This document shows positions 11,889 through 22,001 of a stretch of DNA of 64,000 nucleotides, piece by piece. Source of the stretch: Puccinia triticina (lineage: Eukaryota; Basidiomycota; Pucciniomycetes; Pucciniales; Pucciniaceae). The stretch spans positions 744,001-808,000 of the forward strand of contig NC_070570.1 in assembly GCF_026914185.1 (NCBI RefSeq). The letters are read 5' to 3'. Below the pieces are notes generated by a model. That model did not search any database and was not told the DNA's origin. It worked only from the letters and a program-made list of their open reading frames with translations. The translations under genes and the position numbers were made by a program. The stretch's first letter is position 1. The number at the start of each line of letters is the position of its first letter.

Positions 11889-12279
11889 ACAATGAGTGGA
11901 TTGTTGTTTCCATTCCTGTGCAAAAGGGACATACAGGGTCAAGTATGCATTTGGCCCTGAAGAGGTAGTACTATTGGTTGAGGGGTGAGTGGCCAGATTT
12001 CAGCTGGTTCATCAAAGAAGATTTGATGATGGGGTGGTTGGATATTTATTTCTCCAGATCTATAGAAGAAGGGATCAGGAATTGGCCTATGAGGTGTCTT
12101 TTGGCTTTGGCTATGCTTGGGCACATTCTATGCTCAAGGACTTGGGCCCTGCTTGCATATATTGCAAGAAGTGCATATATTTATAAATTCTCATGGCATC
12201 AGATGAAGTTTTGGTGCAGATTTCACATAAAATGCCAGGCAAAATTGATCACATCATCTGCAATGGGGGGCTCACAATA
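11889..12279. other. Gene-free stretch
   Basis: Overlapping frames at 11978-12298 are open on the plus strand but match no family. The following MITE cuts into their end. Nothing is called. Confidence 0.4.
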
Positions 12280-12452
12280 CTGGAGGACTTCCTGTTGATC
12301 TGGAAAGTCAGATCTGACCAGCCAGATTTCAGATTTTGCAGGGAAATCTAGGTCCCTGAAGATCCCCAAAGTGATCCAGAGTTCCAGATTTCAGATTTCC
12401 TTGCGAAATCTGAAATTCCAGATCTGTTCAAAAGTGATGGGAAGTCCTCCAG
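12280..12452. repeat. MITE with CTGGAGGACTTCC ends
   Basis: The left end CTGGAGGACTTCC and right end GGAAGTCCTCCAG are perfect inverses, each flanked by TA. The interior carries alternating AGATCTG, CCAGATTTCAGATTT and AAATCTGAAATT motifs, making a long imperfect hairpin. Relatives are at 35679-35842, 54834-54991 and a fragment near 4367-4460. Confidence 0.7.
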
Positions 12453-12596
12453 TATTTATAATAGGGGGGGTTCACAGTTGGTTTCACCAGCAACATTTTA
12501 TCACCTCACCAGGGGAGATGTGCACGCTGCGCAATTGAAATTTTAGCTTCATTTCAGCTCACCAGAAATTGTCCAGGAATATAGGAATTCTAACTT

Positions 12597-14370
12597 AACA
12601 AAGTCCCTCCTCTGCGGGACTGAGTGGGGAGCAGAGTGCCACCGACCGCAGGGAGGGACTTACGACTTGTGTCGGGGTGCTCGCCTGAGAGCATCTCGGA
12701 AACTCTGGTTGGCGTTCAAAGGCTTGTAGCTCACTCGTTTTGCGAGCTACATATAAGGTTCCAATCATGGATGGATGCGAATGCATCCTGTCTGTCTTTC
12801 TATTGACTCCGTTTTTGAAGAGAGTCACTCAAACAGAAAAGAGAAGGAGAATAAAGAGGAAAGAAACTTTCCCCGCTCGGACCTGCGGGGCCAGGCACCG
12901 CCCAAGAAGAGGTGGCCTTGAGGCCTGCAACCTTTTTCAAAAATCCATCAAAAAATCACTTGATGGTTTGATGATAAGTTGATGGGCTTAAAAAATGTGC
13001 AACATCTGTATCACCTTAACTCCCGACAATGGGAGGGACAGCGTTGAAGCTGTAGGCTGGAAAATTCAAAGTGTGGATTTTCATCACTTTTTGGTGGATG
13101 GCCTCCCACCCAAATGGTGCAATAGCCCGTAAGCTAACTTAACAAAGTCCCTCCCCTGCTAGGCTGAGTGGGGAGCAGAGTGAACCCGACCGCAGGGAGG
13201 GACTTAGGACTAAAGTGGGGGTCGTGGCGCGTAGAGAATCTCGGAAAAGTGTGGTTCAGCTTACACAGGCCGTAGCTTGCTCGTTTTGCGAGCTACATAT
13301 GAGTTCCCAGGCATTAACAGATGCTCCGGCATCCCGGCTATCTTTCTGTTGACTCAGAATTTTAGCAGATCTGTTCAAACAAAAAAGAAACGATGAAGAA
13401 GCCAGACAAAAACTGGCTGTGCTTGGACCCCTGGGCTCAAGCACCGCGTGAGATATGGATGTTTCTGGCTTGCCTTGACTTGCTTCAAAAATCTACAAAA
13501 ATTCTTCTGGTCGGCTGGGTGAGGGGACAATCAGCTCTAAAAATCAGCACCATCGACGAGCTTCTAAGTTCCTGTAGCTGGGACGGACAGCATCAAAGCT
13601 GTAGGCTGTAAAATTCAAAGAGTGTGTTTTCGCCACTTTTTGGTGGGTGGCCTACGCGCCACGACCCCCACATTAGGCCCAAGTCTAACTTAACAAAGTC
13701 CCTCCCTATGCGGGAGGTCGGAGTTCGGAGTTTGGGTGGTGGTACGGGGGATAACTCATTTGGGTGGAGCTTAAGTTTGGCTGGTGGCGAAGCCACCCCC
13801 TCCCGCAGGGAGGGACTTACGCCTAAAGCGACTGTTTGGGTGGCAGAGCACCCACCAAAAAAGGATGAAAATCTACATTTTGATTTTTCCAGCCTGCAGC
13901 TTCAACGCTGCCCCCCCCATTGTCGGGACTTAAGCAGCTATATACATCATTGAATTTTTAAGCTCTTCAGCTCATCGCAATAGCATCAAGGGATTTTTTG
14001 ATTGGTTTTTGAAGAAAGAGGCAAGCCTCAAGACCACCCTCTGCTTGTGCGGTGCCTGGCCCCGCAGGTCCGAGCGGGGAAATTTGCTTTTCCCTTTATT
14101 CTCCTTTGATTTTTTGTTCGAGTGATTCTCTTCAATAACGGAGTCGATAGAAAGACAGACAGGATGCATTCGCATCCATCGATGGTCGGAACCTCATATG
14201 TAGCTCGCATAAAGACCGAGCTACAGCCTCTCAAAGTTCAACCAGATTTCCGCCCGATGCTCTCAGGCGAGCACCCCCGCTCAAATTTGGGTATAAGTCC
14301 CTCCCTGCGGTCGGCGCCCCCCCCCCCCCCCCCCCCCCCCCAGCCACACGCAGAGGAGGGACTTAGTTAA
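12597..14370. repeat. Large nested palindrome made of GTCCCTCCC-ended units
   Basis: The arm at about 12597-13090 returns in inverse orientation at about 13815-14365. Landmarks are GATGCGAATGCATCCTGTCT at 12775, mirrored as AGACAGGATGCATTCGCATC at 14155, and the CCGCTCGGACCTGCGGGGCC block at 12873, mirrored near 14058. A second palindrome (about 13137-13690, with GTGGGGGTCGTGGCG and its inverse) is nested in the middle. All unit borders are AAGTCCCTCC or its inverse. No transposase is present, so this looks like a compound of non-autonomous elements inserted into one another. Confidence 0.65.
14317..14341. repeat. C25 homopolymer
   Basis: An uninterrupted run of 25 C lies inside a GTCCCTCCC repeat unit. 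The true length is uncertain, as for any long homopolymer in sequence data. Confidence 0.8.
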
Positions 14371-14374
14371 GTTA

Positions 14375-14645
14375 GGGCCTAAGTCCCTCCCTGCGGGAGG
14401 GGTGGCTTCGCCACCAGCCAAACTTAAGCTCCACCCAAATGAGATATCCCCCGTACCACCACCCGAACTCCGAACTCCGACCTCCCGCATGGGAAGGGAC
14501 TTTGATAAGTTAGGCCCGTAAGTCCCTCCCTGCGGGAGGGGTGGCTTCGCCACCAGCCAAACTTAAGCTCCACCCAAATGAGCTACCCCCCGTACCACCA
14601 CCCGATCTCCGAACTCCGACCTCCCGCATGGGGAGGGACTTTAAG
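14375..14645. repeat. Two tandem copies of a 140-bp GTCCCTCCC MITE
   Basis: Two adjacent, nearly identical units each begin AAGTCCCTCCCTGCGGGAGG, contain GGTGGCTTCGCCACC and end GGGAGGGACTTT or similar. Each is separated by TTAGGCC-like spacer. A third copy in inverse orientation lies at 13690-13825. Confidence 0.75.
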
Positions 14646-14731
14646 TTAGATAGGAATTCACATAGCTTTCAAGACCATCCGAAAATGAGGCCCACGTGAT
14701 GCAAAAATAGCATCGCCAATGGCCGCCACAT

Positions 14732-14803
14732 CTCTCCGTCCGGGAATTGAACCCGGGTCACCCGCGTGACAAGCGGGTATACTGACCTCTATACTAACGA
14801 AGA
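14732..14803 (-). tRNA. tRNA-Asp (GTC)
   Basis: On the minus strand the acceptor stem TCTTCGT pairs with ACGGAGA (one G-U pair), with discriminator G. The anticodon arm is CCCGC-TTGTCAC-GCGGG with GTC, and the T arm is CGGGT-TCAATTC-CCGG. No intron; 72 bases. The D arm TAGTATAGAGGTCAGTAT matches the eukaryotic tRNA-Asp style. Confidence 0.95.
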
Positions 14804-14988
14804 ATTTCTCACGGAACCCTAATGTGATATCTTCCCTACTAGTTCCCTCGTAGGCCGGGCAAGTCTTGTCGATCCGAGGAAAATTTCACAACTCACCTGC
14901 CCTGCCGCTTAACCATATTTGCTTTGATCGACTAGGGCCTTTCCTCTGGAATTGGATTGACGCGTGGATTCCACCGGACGGTTTTCCG

Positions 14989-16996
14989 ATGGCACATCTC
15001 TGGACCAGCTGCGTTTCGAACGCCAGTCGAACGCATTTTTCAATCACGCAGGCGATTGTCCTGGGAGTGGTTTCTGGAGCTTTGACGGCATTCGTGATGC
15101 ACTCTTTTCAAGAATCCCCCAAGCCCACTCCAGATCAGCCGAAATCTCGAACCAAACGGTCCACGGTCAATCCGGTTCATGACGAAAGCTTGATAACTGA
15201 GCAACTGGCCCGTAACTTGGCTTTTCTTGGACCCCAGGGAAATCAAGACGTGCGAAACGCTTTTGTGATCATCGTTGGTCTCGGCGGTGTCGGTAGTGCC
15301 GCTGCAACTTCCCTGGTTCGTAGTGGAGTAGGAAGAATTCGGTTAATCGATTTTGATCAAGTCACTTTATCCTCATTAAATGTATGTTGATTTGAATATC
15401 AATGTAATTAAGTCATGTTTAATTTCCAACGCAGCGTTCAGACCGCCGTGAAAAAGAAAGTGAACTTAATTGACGATTCGACCCCTCTTATTTTTGTCCT
15501 TCCCTACGTTGATTTGGATGGCGATTCTCCATTAGAGGCATGCAACAGCTACCCGGGAAGATGTGGGAGTTGCAAAAGTAGTATCATGTAAAAACTTTTA
15601 TCAGAAAATTGCACCCTGGCTGAAGATAGACGCTCTTGTTGAGCAATTTACATTATCGGATGCGCCGAGGTTGTTGGAAGGAAATCCAGATTGGGTGTTA
15701 GATTGCATAGATAACATCACTACGAAAGTAGATCTCTTGACCTATTGTAAAAAGAATGATTTAAAAGTATGTTTAGACGTTAACTTGTGCATTTCTCCGT
15801 GTCATGACGTGCTCATCCGGCTACTGTTCCTGTCCCAGGTCTTGTCCGCCCTAGGCGCGGCCTCCAAAGCCGACCCGTCACGTATTCAGATAGCGGACAT
15901 ATCTATGACATTTGAAGATCCATTGGCACGTTCTGTGAGAAGAAGGCTGTTGGTAAACTTTCACAACTGGGTCGTACTCTTGAGAAAATCTATCAGCGGG
16001 CAGGTTTAATGACAACATGCGCGTCTCTCCAGGAGGCAAAATGGGATTATTAGCGGTGTCCCAGTTGTGTACTCCACCGAGAAGGTAAGTCAAATTCCAA
16101 GATCCGGAACCGATCCTGTTTACTGAATACATGCTAGTCTTGCTGTGCTGTTGTGGGACGTAGCCTAACGAAAATGTCAGACTACTTCCTTTACCTGAGG
16201 ACGAATTTCAAAAAGGAAATGTAGGCGAACTTTCAGCCCTGGCGGACTTTCGTGTGCGCATCCTTCCAGTTTTAGGACCTTTGCCATCAATGGTATGTCG
16301 TTTAATAGTATTTTTGTATCCACCAGCTTGAGTCGATTGTTTGCTTCGATATTTTGGCAAATAGTTTGGACAAGCAATGGCTGCCCATGCCATCACCCAG
16401 TTGGCAAATTTTCCAACCCAACCCCTTCCAATCAAGTGAGTTGTATAATCAATAAATTTTGCATGTTCTAGTTGATAGATGAACCTTGTGACTCATCAAA
16501 TCACGCTTGATTCTTCCGCGTTGACCATGATCCCAATTTGGGATATGCATTAGAAACCGAACAAAGGTTTACCATAGAATATTCAACGATCTATTAGCCA
16601 GAGAATTTCGATTGTGTGGCGCGACGACGATCCCATTCAGTGACGAAGATATCGGATATATATTCGAGGATCTTTTTAGAGGTCGATCGGTCGTCCATCC
16701 AACTCTCAAAGTTAGCTCCCATCCTTGCATGGTGAGATGGACCATGAACGAAGAGTTACACTGGACCAACTGCGTCGTCATGGATCGCGCAGAAGCTGAC
16801 GCTCATCAACAAAAAGTTCTAGTTGATCGACAAGATCCCATGGTAGTTTGGGGCCCCGAAACTGTTAATTTGGTCCAAGCTAGGTTTTCTGAAGAACTTC
16901 AAATGTTAGTCTTTCCACGCCCGGTTGATTGTAATCGACTTGCCTTATCACTAAACATGTTTTGCCGTTACGAATGGTAGGCGCAAATGGAAATAA
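14989..16996 (+). CDS. TCD: tRNA threonylcarbamoyladenosine dehydratase (Tcd1/Tcd2, E1-like)
   Basis: Eight exons join without a stop: 14989-15381, 15536-15766, 15839-15948, 16033-16084, 16164-16292, 16365-16435, 16554-16904, 16981-16996 (450 residues). The start ATG is followed by a hydrophobic helix (about residues 18-38), matching the mitochondrial outer membrane anchor of yeast Tcd proteins. The nucleotide-binding core IIVGLGGVGSAAATSLVRSG is in exon 1, with the RHATATREDVG adenylation segment at the start of exon 2. Later family blocks are ADPSRIQIADI, EDPLARSVRRRL, SGVPVVYSTEK, LLPLPEDEF, LSALADFRVRILPVLG and the C-terminal IFEDLFRGRSVV. The family makes cyclic t6A (ct6A) at position 37 of ANN-decoding tRNAs, using ATP to dehydrate t6A. 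The third intron uses the unusual donor GTTGGT; only this choice keeps the family-conserved RRRL-RQNG junction. It lies between two tRNA genes, which is probably coincidence. Confidence 0.93.
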
Positions 16997-17223
16997 TGCT
17001 CTCATACCTTTTCTTCGTCTCCTCGGATGCAAAGTGGCGGCAAGGAGCTTCCTGAAGAATGTTGCAATACCTTTCATGAGGGTATCACCTTTATTTTAAC
17101 TTTCTCTTTCGTCATTCTGTCAACTGGAAGCCTCAGACCTCAGTAGTAATCTTGCCTTCGTGAATTAATGCTCAATGCAGGATTTTCAAGAACCAATTGC
17201 GGATTTTGGTCCCGCCTCCCACA

Positions 17224-17310
17224 GACTCCATGGCGCAATGGTAGCGCGTTCGACTCCAGTCGGCGCTCTGGTTCATCGAAAGGTTGCGTGTTCAAGTCAC
17301 GTTGGGGTCA
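17224..17310 (+). tRNA. tRNA-Trp (CCA) with intron
   Basis: The acceptor GACTCCA pairs with TGGGGTC, with discriminator A at 17310. The anticodon CCA is at 17256-17258 in stem TTCGA/TCGAA. A short 15-base intron (about 17260-17274) follows one base after the anticodon. The T arm contains GTTCAAGTC. The mature length is 72 without CCA. A T-rich stretch (TATCTTTTC) follows. Confidence 0.93.
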
Positions 17311-17401
17311 CTATCTTTTCACATGCCCCAGCGGGGGGTTCCCAATTTTTATGCCGTATTGAGAGCGCGTTGGCAGTAAAGCCAGTTATCAGGATGTGTT
17401 A

Positions 17402-17920
17402 GGCCCTGTTTGGCAGCGTCATTATTACACAATCATGGTGTTCAAAATTGCATATGACACTATTTATGTAAAATCATAAAGCCAATTTTGGCTGGGAGAT
17501 GCATAAAACTAAGTGACATCTCCCAGCCAAAATTGCAGTTTATGATTTTATGTAAAAAGATCTTATGCAATTTTGAACACCATAAATAAATAATTGGGGC
17601 ATTCCCCTTTACATCAACAAATTTTTAAAAATCTGGCAAGATGGACAGGAATGGGTGTCCACTGAAAATCAGAGCAACTTCTTCATTTTTTAAAAAATTG
17701 ATCATAAAGGCCTTATTAAAATTAGCCCTAAAGTTTTATTTTTATTCTATTGTGAACCCCCCTATTAGTATTATGTAAAACATCATTTTTGGGCCTGATC
17801 TTTTGGAAGTAAACTATAGCTTTATGACAGCTTACTTTCAAAAGACTATCCTAAAAATATGTTTTTTACAATATGGTATTGCATTTTTAACTGCGTAATA
17901 TGACACTGCCAAACACGGCC
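17402..17920. mobile_element. PIF/Harbinger-like MITE with nested MITEs
   Basis: The ends GGCCCTGTTTGGCAGCGTCA and TGACACTGCCAAACACGGCC are inverted and flanked by TTA on both sides (17399-17401 and 17921-17923), the target duplication typical of PIF/Harbinger. It contains two further repeats: the TATGGTGTTCAAA hairpin at 17434-17584 and a 5'-altered copy of the GGGGGGTTCACAA MITE at about 17600-17766. It has no coding capacity. Confidence 0.75.
17434..17584. repeat. Palindromic MITE, GGTGTTCAAAATTGC family
   Basis: The left part CATGGTGTTCAAAATTGCAT is mirrored by GCAATTTTGAACACCATA on the right. The centre carries CTGGGAGATG and GACATCTCCCAG as inverse pairs, so nearly the whole element can fold as one hairpin. 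The same family hosts the complete hAT insertion at 39245. Confidence 0.75.
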
Positions 17921-17923
17921 TTA

Positions 17924-18189
17924 GTGATCTTGGGGGCAGTGGAGAAAAAGTAGTTTTTCCCTAACTTAACACATTTGCAGCCAGTCCCTCCCTGCAAGAT
18001 AGGATCAACTTGCATATTATCAGGAAATCAAAAAATGGATCTTCAGATCAATGTATTCATGTAATATCCTTCAGGATTCCTTTGACCGTCAAAACAGACT
18101 CCTTCACACACACAACTCAAACTTGGACCATCCTAGCTAGAACTACCCATCAAGATGTCCAACAACACTCTCCCCCTCACCTGATGCTA
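17924..18189. other. Gene-free spacer
   Basis: Short spacer with a GCCAGTCCCTCCCTGC fragment of the GTCCCTCCC repeat near 17980. Nothing else seen. Confidence 0.4.
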
Positions 18190-18948
18190 TTATGAGCTGT
18201 AGTGCGGACTAGAGAATTTCAAAGTAGACCCATTGGGCGGTACCTGGCACCGCTTGCACCCACGCGGCGGTGCCGGGTGTGGTATGAGGTACCGTGTTTT
18301 TGCTGGAAAAGCAGTGTGGTACCCGGGTACCGCCCCAAGTACCACTTGCCCCCGCTGGGGAATGCAGGTAACCCCCTTGGCCCGCTTTGAACTGCCCTTG
18401 ATGACTAACAACAGGTCATTGAGGACAGTCCTGGTGCGCTCATTGAGGGGAGTAACAACTCCTCTCAATGACCAGTTTGTCCTGGTTGTTGAGGGGAGTA
18501 CCCTCGATGACCATGGCTGGCCTTTTTATGACTGGAACGGGTTGGTCATTGAGAGGTCCTCCGCTGAATGACCAACCTGTTCCAGTCATCAAGGGTAAGA
18601 ACACTTGATGAATGATCCATTCCGGTCGTCAAGGCCACCTCTTGATGACCTGTTTGATGAAAAAAGCCGGCGGTACCCGTGGTACTTGCCTTAAGTACCG
18701 CCAGTACCCACCAAGCGGTGCCGGGTGTGGTACCAAGTACCAACTTTGGCCACAAAACAGGGCGGTACCCAGGTCTACTTTGACATTCTCTAGCGCGGAC
18801 TCTCATATTTACATAGCTTAGTTGTACATGTCACAGACGGCACTCTCAAGGTTCAAGAGGCTGAAGATCCAGAGTGTATTCTCATCCTGCAATCTACCAT
18901 ACAATTACAGGATCCAGAACCATCTTACTCTCCACATATCTGACCATA
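18190..18948 (-). repeat. About 200-bp dispersed repeat, copy split by a hAT-like element
   Basis: On the minus strand the sequence at 18948-18793 and then 18209-18190 follows the repeat at 34798-34994, from TATGGTC to CTCATAA. It is cut by the element at 18210-18792, showing that the element inserted into a pre-existing copy. Confidence 0.65.
18210..18792. mobile_element. Non-autonomous hAT-like element, 583 bp
   Basis: The terminal inverted repeats are TAGAGAATTTCAAAGTAGACC and GGTCTACTTTGACATTCTCTA. The 8-bp flanks GTGCGGAC (18202-18209) and GCGCGGAC (18793-18800) differ at one base, as expected for an older duplication. Subterminal DNA is rich in GGTACC. The interior has short inverse blocks of the ATTGAGGGGAGT / GTCATCAAGGG type. 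It is the sister of the element at 23495-24057. Confidence 0.85.
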
Positions 18949-20320
18949 AAATATTGAAGGATCTACACCACAGAGATTTGATATTGAATCAAATAAAACG
19001 CCAGAACCCGGGTTGCTCCACCTCCAAAACCTTGAAAATCACAACTACAACACCTCACTCCTCCCCTGTGACTCTGCATGAGTCTCCACTGAAAGATTTC
19101 AGAAAACCAAAGTATAATTTCTTTAAGTAAGTATAAATTCTGTCAAGTACATTTTGATAAAGATGGGTTTGTACCTAAAGGCAGATATAACCTATAAGCT
19201 ATCTAGTGGTCAAAGAAGGAATAATATTTATAGTTGTATATATATTTAATAATAATTTGATAAATTCATAAGAGTGTTTCTGTCTTAAAAATCCAAGTTT
19301 ATTAAATTCACAAAAACACAGCAAAAAAGATCTAAGTTTTGACGTGCAGCCACATAATGGCCACTGTTGAAAAGATTACCCCCGAACACTGTGTGCCATG
19401 GATAGACCCTCCAGCTTGTGAAAGTGCAACAAGCAAAAAAGGGTCAGCATTTTTTATTCTCAAGCAGGGGCCTATCCAAGCGAAGTAGGGGGCCTGCAGG
19501 GAGGGGCCAGGACGCAACCATAACCCCTGGGGGGACAATTGACAGCAGCCCCCCCTCCTCATATACTCAAGCTCAGCCCATCCATAGGCGGGGAGTTGTG
19601 ATTCCGTTGAAGACTCCAGAAGTATCTGGCGTCATGGCCACCATATCCTTGCCAACGCCACGCCTCCCAGTCCCACCCAACAAAAACCCTGCAGCTTCCC
19701 AAGCAAGCCTTGTTGTTCAATGTGAAACGACCGTTGATAGACAATGCCATTGTTGGATTGGATGGCCAGGCAACAGTAGTCACAACATGAAGCTTCCTGG
19801 CAATCAGCCTTGAAAAAGCCACCATTGAGATCATCTCCCACAACCCCAGCTCTGTTTTCAAGACTATCTCCCGCTAGGCACTCGCCGCTGTCCACACCTC
19901 CATCTGGATCTCCGAGACCGTTGCCGTTGCCGAACTGAACCAAAGAACAACAGGAATATGTATCCACACATCAGACTGTCAAGCTAACATCAACCTGGAT
20001 CCCTCTCTGTCTGCTTTGTTGCTCGCCTGCTTCAGCTCTTCTGCCTCTCTCTCAACACTCCCCAAGCATAGCATGTCCGCAGTTATTAATCATCACAAAC
20101 AGTCACCCAAAACCAATGTTCCCGTGAACTCCACTCCTCATTCTGTGATCACCAGCGCCACCTGGTCCAGTTCGCCTCCCGCGTTCCCGGTTGTTTTTGC
20201 AAAAGCTCAATGGCTGTGAGTTGTCATTTATAACATTCACAAGCCTTTCCTTTTTTCCTGACTCTCCCTAGATATTTTCTACAGTCCAGATCACTGGTGT
20301 TACAAGTCAAAGGTTGATTT
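18949..20320. other. Gene-free or decayed coding stretch
   Basis: AT-rich to about 19400, then moderately GC-rich with a Pro/Ser/Thr-rich open frame at 19418-19813 and another at 20016-20219. Base composition there resembles coding DNA, but no domain is visible, the frames are separated by stops, and no convincing splice path was found. Possibly a decayed retroelement or host gene. Confidence 0.3.
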
Positions 20321-20680
20321 CTTGTGCGCATTTTAATCACATCTCCAGCTATAGGTACAACATTATTCTCTTCATTTGATGTTGTCAAATCACGAATCTG
20401 TTGTTCCGTGTCTTATCTCCACACCCATCTTCAGCTCTGTTTCGCAAACTCAAATAATTTGGGCTCTGCTGACTTTGCCATTGTAATGTTTTCTCAGATC
20501 ATGAATACCGTACCTGGCAGTGCCACAGTACCACAGGTGATTCAAAAGTCGTTCCGGACCAAAGGTGTGGGCTGGATATTCCGCGGGTGGACGCCGGTTT
20601 TCATAAGTTTAGGGCCTAATACATTTTATGTATCCCTTGATTCTTTGCTATATTCCAACAAGCCACAAGAGTTGATCTAA
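20321..20680 (+). pseudogene. Mitochondrial carrier family fragment
   Basis: The frame contains FDVVKSRI, the signature of a mitochondrial carrier repeat (P-x-D-x-x-K-x-R, here with the Pro lost). After a short non-homologous stretch at about 20400-20500 that looks like an intron it continues VPQVIQKSFRTKGVGWIFRG and WTPVFISLGPNTF. This matches the last third of an inner-membrane solute carrier such as a dicarboxylate-type carrier. The first two repeats are not found upstream, so the piece is a truncated copy. The Pro-to-Ser change in the signature and the divergent tail also point to decay. Confidence 0.6.
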
Positions 20681-20964
20681 TCCTATCTAATCCATAGCTC
20701 ATCCGTTCATAACTCCATTAGTAGAGCCAAGAATAAGAAACTGGGCACGACACAATCAATATAGAATCTTTACCCCAAAGGGATATCTCAACATGAGACG
20801 TGGTTGCCGAGACCACATCATTTGACTGCAAGGGAGGGGTAGCTCCCCGACTCGACTGGCACCCACGCTGGAACAACCAGGCTCGCCCTGTGCATCTCAC
20901 ACAGTGCCCCGCCCCTTCAGCAACATCTAATGGGCAACGAAGGTGTGATAACCATGGGAGCAGC

Positions 20965-21300
20965 AATGAGCTGTGAGCTAAAGGAATCAGTCAGACTGAT
21001 GATAGGTGGATGCACACCTGCGGACAAACCAAATGAAGAGATGAGTTTGATGATTGATTGAAAAACCAGATGAATGAATGGAGAACAACTATCATAAAGA
21101 CACTGATACTAACCTATGGGAGCAGCGATGAGCTGTGAGCTAAAGGAATCAGTCAGACTGATGATAGGTGGATGCACACCTGAAGTGATGGAAAACAAAG
21201 GTGTAAGACAATAGCAATGAGTGTTTCAATGAGAGAAGAATGAAGTGGCATACCTGCGGACAAACCAAATGAAGAGATGAGTTTGATGATTGATTGAAAA
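20965..21300. repeat. Interleaved direct duplication
   Basis: Block A (GAGCTGTGAGCTAAAGGAAT onward, about 55 bases) occurs at about 20968 and again at about 21130. Block B (CGGACAAACCAAATGAAGAG onward, about 45 bases) occurs at 21023 and again at 21256. In the first instance A and B are adjacent; in the second they are separated by about 75 bases. Confidence 0.8.
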
Positions 21301-21383
21301 CGAGATGAATGAAGTACAACATGAGGAAAGAATGTTGGACTAAATACAACTTGGTTAGGTCTATCTAAAGTCATCAACTAGGT

Positions 21384-22001
21384 TTGCTCCGCAGCAGAGC
21401 AACCGCTTGGCTATGTGCCTCAATAACATCTGAGCCCGGCTCCCCAGCAGTCACTCTGAACGAGGGCCCTGATCATGCTCAGACAATTGCGGACATCATA
21501 GATGACCCAGGGAGTTGGAGCATCGCGCCAGACAACTCCTCCAGCCTTACCACTGTCTCTTCTGGTGCTGCTCCCCTCACCGCGACGGCCAACAATATCC
21601 CTCCACAACCCATCTCACCTTCTATGTGTCCAGCAGATTCAACTATCAACCTCCTCAACTCCAACCTTACACCATCCAAACCTTCAGACAACCCTCCCTC
21701 ACCAATCCCAACTAACCCAACTAGCAATAGCAACAAAGCCGATCCCTTGCCTCAAGTAATACCACCTACAGATTCTGAGGAATCCTTGACCAGCTTGCTT
21801 GACCGTTTCCTGGAGCTCACACCTCACAATCAATCAGCAGCCTCTCATTGCGAAGAGGTAGCAGCCGCTACTGCCTCCATCAACAGTTTGTCCCCACTAT
21901 CTAATGTACCGTCTGCCCCTTACCTGTCCCATGCGCTAGATTCTCCAACAAATCAATCTCTCAGCTTCCCCCTCTCCACTGCCCCTCAACCGCAACCTTG
22001 A
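21384..22001 (+). CDS. Hypothetical Ser/Pro/Thr-rich protein
   Basis: An open frame of 205 codons with low-complexity Pro/Ser/Thr/Asn content and one acidic amphipathic segment (TDSEESLTSLLDRFLE). No domain is recognised, and no signal peptide or membrane helix. The ATG at 21384 has no clear support, and the frame could be an exon of a longer gene or part of a decayed retroelement. Its GC content is higher than that of the flanking repeats. Confidence 0.25.
   Translation: MLRSRATAWLCASITSEPGSPAVTLNEGPDHAQTIADIIDDPGSWSIAPDNSSSLTTVSSGAAPLTATANNIPPQPISPSMCPADSTINLLNSNLTPSKPSDNPPSPIPTNPTSNSNKADPLPQVIPPTDSEESLTSLLDRFLELTPHNQSAASHCEEVAAATASINSLSPLSNVPSAPYLSHALDSPTNQSLSFPLSTAPQPQP

Noticed and set aside
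15421..15535. CAG at 15433 as acceptor of the first TCD intron
   Set aside because: It gives a frame with a stop after about 12 codons and lacks the conserved RHATATREDVG start; the acceptor at 15535 restores it.
17168..17402. Two plus-strand frames of 64 and 75 codons
   Set aside because: They overlap the intron-containing tRNA-Trp gene and have no coding features.
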